A stretch of 64,000 nt of DNA. Source: Mytilus edulis (lineage: Eukaryota > Mollusca > Bivalvia > Mytilida > Mytilidae). The position numbers and the translations under genes are program-made. Below, piece by piece: positions 56,987 to 64,000 of this stretch. Numbering within the stretch: position 1 is the stretch's first letter; every line of letters begins with the position of its first letter. The stretch is from the NCBI RefSeq assembly GCF_963676685.1, contig NC_092345.1, forward strand, positions 48,133,838 to 48,197,837, read 5' to 3'. The notes below the pieces were generated by a model. The model was not told the DNA's origin, made no database searches, and saw only the letters and a program-made list of their open reading frames with translations.

Positions 56987-59900
56987 ATGGCGACTTCATT
57001 TTCAAATCCGTTTAACCTTACAGCAGCTGGTGAACTCGGCAATCATAGAGAATCAATGCTGTATAATGAATTGTTATTGAGGGTGAGTGTGAACGAGTGC
57101 TCTAAAATTTACTTTATCAGTTAATTCCACGGTTTACAGATAAAAATCAACATACTCGTGTATTTCACGCTCACATATGTTGTTCACTTCACAGCTGTTG
57201 ATCTACAGCACAAACAAAAAATAATGATATGATAAAAAGAAAAAGAAAATACTGGGCAGACATGTACATGTACAACAATGTAGGTTGGCCAGTCCAAATT
57301 TACAGGTCTCTGCAGGCTGTCTGTCTATTTTTCATGGAGAGGTCCCTTAAAACATTACTAATCTTAGTAAAAATAATCTACATGTAAATGCAATAGGTAC
57401 ATGTTATTTGATTCCTAAGTTCTAACCCTACTTATAGTCAATTTTAGGTAGGCATATACAGGTTGGGAACAGCCCCCAATGAGGAATATCCCTTAGACAA
57501 GGGGTCATTTTACTCATGTTACTGTTGTAAATAAAATAAAAAGTTAAATTTTTAACTTAAAAAGGGAAAAAAATATTATATTTGGAACATGTGGAACAAC
57601 TTTTCTAAAAGAGGGGTCCACATGTACATATTTTTATTAATTGAGAGAAGATACAAGTCTGGGAATATTTAAAAAATTCTTGGACATGTTTTGACCATAA
57701 AAAACAAGATAGAGGTATAGTTCTTTGAGGAACGTTTCTTCAAGTAATATCTATAGATATTTGCTCTTTTGAACTATAAAGGGTTTTTTTCCTTCAAAAA
57801 AATATTTTTTATCGTTTTTAAAATACACCACTCATAAAACTAAAAGGCATAGTCATTACAATGATTACATTGAAGGGTTGTTGCCAACCTGATATAAGGA
57901 GGAGTTATTTATTATGATTCTTGTGTAAGCATTTACTAATCTATTGAAATCATGATGGAATTATTATTTGAGACATTAAAGGGATTTGAAGTGGATAAAT
58001 GTTTATATTTAGTGCACAAATGAAGTATTTCAACTGTAAAATTTCAATGTAAACATGGTAAATATTACTAACAATTCACAACAAACACTTGAGTTTTGTA
58101 CTAATATTTAAGTTTTCAGTCTTTTTTCATCCAGTATTCAAAACAGATGATAATACCAAATCATAATTGTATACTTGAGTACAAAATGCAATGTACATTT
58201 GTATATTGAGACTTTAATTAGTGTAAAGGTAGTATGGGTTAGCTTACATGGTAAATGAATCATGGAATATTACATTTGTATAAATGCAAGCTAAATGTAA
58301 TGCAATCTTTAATAGCCTCTCCCCTTGATATGCAGCAATTTATTTTAAAGAATTATCGTGCTAAACTAACTACTTTTGAACATTAAAATTATGAACTACT
58401 AATATTGAATGAGTTTTATATTAACTTTCAGAATGAACTTGGAAGACCAAAGAACAGGGCATATACTCAGGTCCCAAAAGATGGAAGTTTTGTGTATGGT
58501 AGACCAAATGAAGAGAGATTTGGTGGGGCTGATGACGGTAATTACATTTATATTACTAACTAATTATATACATGTACTTTTATTGACGGTTTAATCTTCA
58601 TTTTCAGCACCTCATTTTTAACCGGATTTTTGTGACAAAAATGTCGGTTATTGATTTGGGGATGGCGGGCGGGAATCAAATGTTGTCCGTGCATTAACTC
58701 ATGAACCGTTCAACCGAAGCTTTTAAAATTTCAATATGTTGTTACTGACAACTAAATGAAGGTCAAGTTCAATAATGGCGATTTTGACTTTTACCGTTCA
58801 GGAGTTATGGTTCTTGAAAGATTGAAAAATGGAGTTTCCAGTCGTGTTCGTGCATTAACTCATGAACCGTTCAACCAAAGCTTTTAAAATTTCAATATGT
58901 TGTTACTGACAACTAAATGAAGGTCAAGTTCAATAATGGCGATTTTGACTTTTACCGTTCAGGAGTTATGGTTCTTGAAAGATTGAAAAATGGAGTTTCC
59001 AGTCGTGTCCGTGCATTAACTCATGAACCGTTCAACCAAAGCTTTTAAAATTTTAATATGTTGTTACTGACAACTAAATGAAGGTCAAGTTCAATAATGG
59101 CGATTTTGATTGTTACCGTTCAGGAGTTATGGTTCTTGAAAGATTGAAAAATGGTGTTTCGAGTCGTGTCCGTGCATTTTCTCATGAACCATTCAACCAA
59201 AGCTTTTGAAATTTTTATATGTTGTTACTGATGACAAAATAGAGGTCAAGTTCAATAATGACGATTTTGACTTTTACCGTTCAGGAGTTATGGTTCTTGA
59301 AAGATCGTAAAATGGCGTTTCCATTCACGTTGTTGCATTTACTCATTAACCATTCAATCTAAGCTTTTCAAATTTTAATATGTTGATACTGATGACAAAA
59401 TGGAGGTCAAATTTGATATTGACGATTTTAACTTTCACATTCATCAGTAATGGTTCTTGTGATATTGCCAGGACACAAATAAATGTTAATAAATCCGGTT
59501 TGCTGTCGTTGTGACAGCCTCTTGTTATATTTCATGTGGTTGAGTTATAAAATTAAGAAAGAACTTTTCAAAATTAAAAAGTACAGTACTTTAACTGTTA
59601 ATTGACATGCATGTTAATAGAAATTTTTATTTAAGCAAATAATAGAACAGAAAGACAATTTTACATACATGTACATTACATCACAATAAAATTTTGAAAA
59701 AAGTAAATGAGAAAAGTCAGGGAAGTGTAATCTGACTGATTACATTTTTGTACTTAACATTCTAGTGGTTACATATAAAGATAGGAAGATGTGGTGTGAG
59801 TGTCAATGAGACAACTTTCCATCCAAGTAACAATTTATAAAAGTAAACGATTATAGGCCTTTAACACGTACCATTGTCTCACACCGAACAGCAAGCTATA

Positions 59901-60994
59901 AAGGGCCCCAAAAATTACAAGTGTGACACCATTCAAACGGGAAAACCAACGGTCTAAATATAGGCACAGTCTAATCACAGTACATGTATGTCATGATTTG
60001 AAGAAAGGAGAGGGGTGAGATATAAATAACAGAATTTAATGCTGTCACATTTTAAGAACTTTGCAAGTTAAGAAACTATTCATTTATTGCTGTTTTTCAT
60101 AAAAAAAATTATATCTTCATGCATTTGTCAAATTGGATGTTTTATTTAAATTTAAGATCATTGATTTCCGAAAATGTAAATCAAAAAGTATTTTTAGAAA
60201 AATTTAATTGTTTGAAAACTTTTTAAAAGTTTTGCGACCTAGTTCAACTTTGACATGAAGTTGTTTCATAATATATTTTCTATTCAGTGATTATTATCTT
60301 GGTTTTGTGTAAATATATGACTTATATTGGTAATATACATGTATTTGATGTAATATTTTATTTTGTATAGCTTTACATGGATGGCCAAGAAATCTTTCAA
60401 CAACAACACTACCATTTAAAAGTAAAGTTAAAAACTCAGAGAGAGATTTCATGGCTCTGAACAGAGCTGCTGTTCAAACTGGTTTGGTTACAGCCAACGA
60501 AAATTATGAATTCAGAGCTACCCATGATGTCAGACGGAAAACAGCTGGTGATGAGAAAACAAGAACGAGAACAAGACGGATACCTCCTTCTATGGTGTTT
60601 GGTATTTCAACAAGGTATAAAATTTTAAAATGTTAAAGTTATGAAATTTGAGACTGTTTTCCTATTAACTTGTTATCATTGAAATTTATTCTAACTCTTA
60701 AAGAAATTAGCTTTAATAATTATATATGTCAAATTGACTTTCATGACTTTGTATGCTTGTTCTGTATAAAACCTGTTAATTAACAGCAGTATGAGCAATA
60801 AATTTAAAGTACACTTTAATGCTGTCCCTGTCTGATGAAAAGAGTTACTGTATCAGATACATTATGTTTTATGGCTTTATTATTTTTTCAGACCTTCAAC
60901 ACCAATTTTTGATTTATTAGAACACAAATACCAGGATAAATGGTTACAAGACAGGCGTAAACTAGAAGTCTCAAAAAGACAAGAAGAATCAAAG
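56987..60994 (+). CDS. CFAP77: Cilia- and flagella-associated protein 77 (exons 1-4, 3' partial)
   Basis: Exons 56987-57082, 58432-58537, 60371-60614, 60892-60994, joined by GT/AG introns in continuous phase, give 183 residues ending in phase 0 at GTATAT. Landmarks of the family: an N-terminal segment with GNHRESMLYNELLL, then NELGRPKNRAYTQVP and FVYGRPN. Next is the central ERDFMALNRAAVQTGLVTA block, then PPSMVFGI followed by RPSTPIFDLLEHKYQDKW. CFAP77 is a microtubule inner protein of ciliary doublet microtubules; that role is family knowledge. The vertebrate protein continues with a basic coiled C-terminal part, which must lie further right; a candidate 27-nt exon is listed separately. The ATG is the first in-frame one after an in-frame stop region. 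Intron 2 contains a 161-bp tandem array and another dispersed repeat. No operon-like link to the SDR genes. Confidence 0.9.
58615..59530 (+). repeat. 161-bp tandem array in CFAP77 intron 2 (five units)
   Basis: GTGCATTAACTCATGAACC type markers at 58689, 58850, 59011, 59172 and about 59332, an exact 161-bp period. The first three units are nearly identical, the last two diverged. Bounded left by CCGGATTTTTGTGACAAAAA and right by AATCCGGTTTGCTGTCGTTG, TGACAGCCTCTTGTT. The array sits inside one mobile-like block. Confidence 0.85.
59770..60010 (+). repeat. Dispersed repeat family 3 in CFAP77 intron 2
   Basis: ATAGGAAGATGTGGTGTGAG, CAATGAGACAACTTTCCATC, CACACCGAACAGCAAGCTAT match 8300-8490. Confidence 0.6.
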
Positions 60995-60999
60995 GTATA

Positions 61000-63900
61000 T
61001 AATACACAAAAAATATTGGCTAAAGATTTTGAAAATTACAGAAAAAGCAGAAATAAAAAAATGTTGTTATGTTTATAATTAGTGTACAACTGTTATTGTG
61101 TGAATTTATATGCCCAATTTGATTTATACTAGGTTACCCAAACATATTTATCATCAGCAGAATACATGTATATATAATTTTTTTTAAATTGACAGTAATT
61201 TATAAAATTTTAATTTTTCAATTTTTTGCTTCTGATAAAATGTCAACAGATATAAATGTTTGTTAAAAGCTACAATATGTAGTGTTGAGGAAATTTAGAA
61301 CCGGGTCAATACTATGGACCCTAAATCTTAAGTTTTCAAATTAATTATAAGACAAGGTTTTTAGCAGGAAGAAGGTGGTTATCAGGTATGGTAAAAAAAA
61401 ATAATTGCTTTTATCATGATTTTGTTTGATGGAATTTATACACATATATCTAATGTTCTTATGTTCAGAGTGGATGCAGTTCTGGAACAGTGAGTGTTAA
61501 TACATCACAGATGTGATGAACATGTGTTCCCTTTGTACGTCAATTTCAGCCTTAATAGTGTAGAACATCATAATGGTGACTTACAGCAAATTTTCTAATT
61601 ATAATTTAATTTAATGTGAAAGTCATTAAACTTTTTTTATTAATTTAATTTCTAGATCTTCATTCTCATCTATGGTCATTTTTACTCCTCTTTTTAGGTA
61701 AGGGATAATATTTTTAGTATTGAATGTTTGAAATTTAAAATTATTTTAAAATTACTTCAAATCTAAAAAGTTTAAAATTTAGAATATTTTTAAAACTATA
61801 CATTTTAGTGAAATTGTGAGATAATGTGGCCACTTCATTGCAAAAATGTGATTTTTTTTGTCATAAACATGTCAATTATTCTTGATAACATATTTGAATG
61901 ACATCAACACTCAGGAAGACATCTTCAATCAAAACATATCTCAGAGTAGGCTTTTAATTGCACATCAGAAGAGATAAAAACTAACAGATTGTGTAGGGAA
62001 TAGACTGTCCTTGCAGATAAATGGTTTAATATCAAATCCAAAAATTTATATTTTACAGAACTTTACAGTGAAAATTTAAATAAATAAATGTTGTGATGAA
62101 AATCTAGGAATTAAATGTCAAAATCCTCATAAAATTCAGATTTTAATAAACCCATTTTTTTTTCAATCCAAACTTGCATGTACATTGTGTATGGGACATA
62201 AATGTATGAAAATGATCATCACTTACTATTTTATTTGTATTATCATTCAAGCCTAAAATGCTGTATAGTTACCATTTTGATTTTTTTTCTTCAGTAAGAT
62301 ATTTTCAATTAGATATCAAATTTTCCAAAATCCTAAAACTTCACTTTTTGGACTATTTAAATATGCACTTCATTTCAGCATAAATTCTAAGATTTTACCT
62401 TACTTTTTTGCAATTAACATATTAACAGAGGTAACAGGTAATTGGCTATATATACCTGAATCAATAAATATAAGGTGGAACTAGGGTGATCTTTCCTTTG
62501 CTTTAGTTCAGGCTTTCATAGAATTTTGAATGGTGCTTTGTTGGCTTTGACAGGATGATTTGGTAGCTTTTATGAGGGATTAATTGCTTTTTGGGTTGAC
62601 CATATTTTACAAGAGTTCTCAAAAAATATTTTACGTTTCAGTAGTATCGGGAAAATTCATTTTATTCAGAGTGATTTTATCTCCTTGAAATAACAAAATC
62701 CTAATTAGACTACATCTAGGAATCAAGGATTTCAAATTCAAAAAATTATTGAAAATTTTATCCTCAAGTTAAATTACAAAGAAAAATATGGTGTTGATGT
62801 TTGCTCAAGTGGATCTTGTTCTCTATATCAAACACAGACATCATTTGTTAAGAAATTAAATGTTCAGAACAAGATGTCAGGGGATTTCTTTATTTTCACA
62901 AAATGACCAGATTTACGCAATTCAATTTGAAGTTTTTTTCTTTTCTTTTTATCATACAATTGATTTTTCCTTTCTGCAGTAAAGGAGAAAAAAAATAGAC
63001 AGAAAGGGTTTTTTCAGCTTGAGGGGAGACAACTCTTTACTGAGCTTAAATCCATAACTTTCAAAATTAATTACCTCCACCTTGTTTGTACATCTTAAAC
63101 TGTTTGAATCTCTTCCCTGTGTTTGTTTGTGGTATACATATAATTAAAAGAGATGAACTCTTTTGGTTCATTATACTTTTGCACATGTATAAATTCGTTC
63201 ACTATGTTTTTTTAACTTATCATCACATTTTGTAATTATTTATGTTTGTAGAACTTGAAATAGTGTATATTTGTAGTGAATTCTTCACAAATTACTTATA
63301 TATTTTTTTTTAAATAACTTTAACAGAAAAGACAACATTTGAAAGAATTGAGGGTAATGTGATAAATTGCACAAATAATAAGACTTGGCAAATCTAGAAT
63401 GCCTATAAATGCATGAATTATTATTGTGTATTGCATAAATATGTACCTTAGGTATATTTCATACTGTGGATTTATTATTGTTCGTTGGGTACCAATTTTT
63501 CTTATATTTCGTTGGAAAAGTTAAAACAACAAATTTAAATATTCAACTTATTACAAATTTTTTTAAATATTGTATGCAGACTTTGGAATAATCACAAAAT
63601 CAAGTAACCATGAAAATGCAAGTTTCCTAAATGCATGAAAAATTGGTACCATCAAAAATAATTGAATCCACAGTATTAAAATGTATAATCATGAGGCAAA
63701 AAACTTAATAACATTTTTTTTTATTTCATACAAAAGCACATATCTCTTCCAAACAAAATGTTCAATTTATATTTCTACTTTGATTTTTATGAAGATCGAT
63801 CTTCACACAATTGTATGAAATATTAAGATTTTTTATTGAGTGAAAAAAAAATTGCTCCATGATTTCTTAACATGTAAAGAGACTCTACATCTCTCAATTC

Positions 63901-64000
63901 CCTGGATGCATGAACTTTTTTTTTATTAAAGCAAGTGTCCAATTGCATGCTTTCAATGGACAGAGGTCGGCTTAAAAACACTTATTTTTTATAGAATACA
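61000..64000. other. CFAP77 intron sequence to the right edge
   Basis: AT-rich intron DNA without recognised repeats. Only the candidate micro-exon at 63327-63353 stands out. Confidence 0.4.
63327..63353 (+). CDS. CFAP77: Candidate CFAP77 micro-exon (27 nt)
   Basis: A polypyrimidine-rich stretch and AACAG precede 27 nt that read KRQHLKELR in the phase required after exon 4 and are followed by GTAATG. A basic, helical peptide is what the family has after the KWLQDRRKLEVSKRQEE region. It is not proven; shorter in-frame candidates flanked by AG and GT also occur near 61374-61391 and 61471-61491. Confidence 0.35.

Overview
The window looks like nuclear DNA of a marine mussel (Mytilus or a close mytilid). 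This is inferred from AT-rich sequence, small exons in long introns, and dense dispersed repeats of bivalve type. No prokaryotic, organelle or viral gene organisation is visible. Coding sequence is a small part of the window; most of the rest is introns and repeats.

Layout. (1) 1-6.9 kb: a plus-strand short-chain dehydrogenase/reductase gene (copy A, SDR9C type), exons 2-6, with exon 1 apparently left of the window. (2) 6.9-12.5 kb: repeats only. (3) 12.5-27.6 kb: minus-strand SDR copy B, complete in six exons, with a decayed Penelope-like retroelement in intron 1. (4) 27.6-30.6 kb: a non-autonomous DNA transposon with long inverted arms and a 6-bp target duplication, ending about 150 bp upstream of the copy B start codon. 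(5) 30.6-39.8 kb: gene-free; foldback elements, two satellite-like arrays (about 147 bp and 120 bp), and remnants of an L2/CR1-type non-LTR retrotransposon. (6) 39.8-50.6 kb: minus-strand SDR copy C, complete in six exons. Copies B and C also match in their 3' flanks and just upstream of their starts, so they come from a tandem segmental duplication of whole gene units. (7) 52.4-55.6 kb: a second, frameshifted Penelope-like element. (8) 57.0 kb to the right edge: the 5' half of CFAP77, an axonemal microtubule inner protein gene, on the plus strand.

The three SDR proteins keep the TGxxxGxG cofactor motif (in A only its downstream half is in the window) and the Ser/Tyr/Lys catalytic residues. 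B and C are 363 residues with a hydrophobic N-terminal anchor. They resemble the BDH1 / retinol dehydrogenase / 17-beta-HSD6 branch; the substrate cannot be read from sequence.

The most interesting non-gene signal is a scattered family of hammerhead ribozyme motifs with a palindromic stem III. One copy (972-1015) is intact in its core. One locus (10576-10745) has turned the stem II-GAAA part of the ribozyme into a 25-bp tandem repeat. A second is a near-perfect 34-bp snap-back palindrome exactly where the first Penelope-like ORF lost the front of its reverse transcriptase, with the reading frame still open across it. I see no CRISPR array, tRNA or rRNA.
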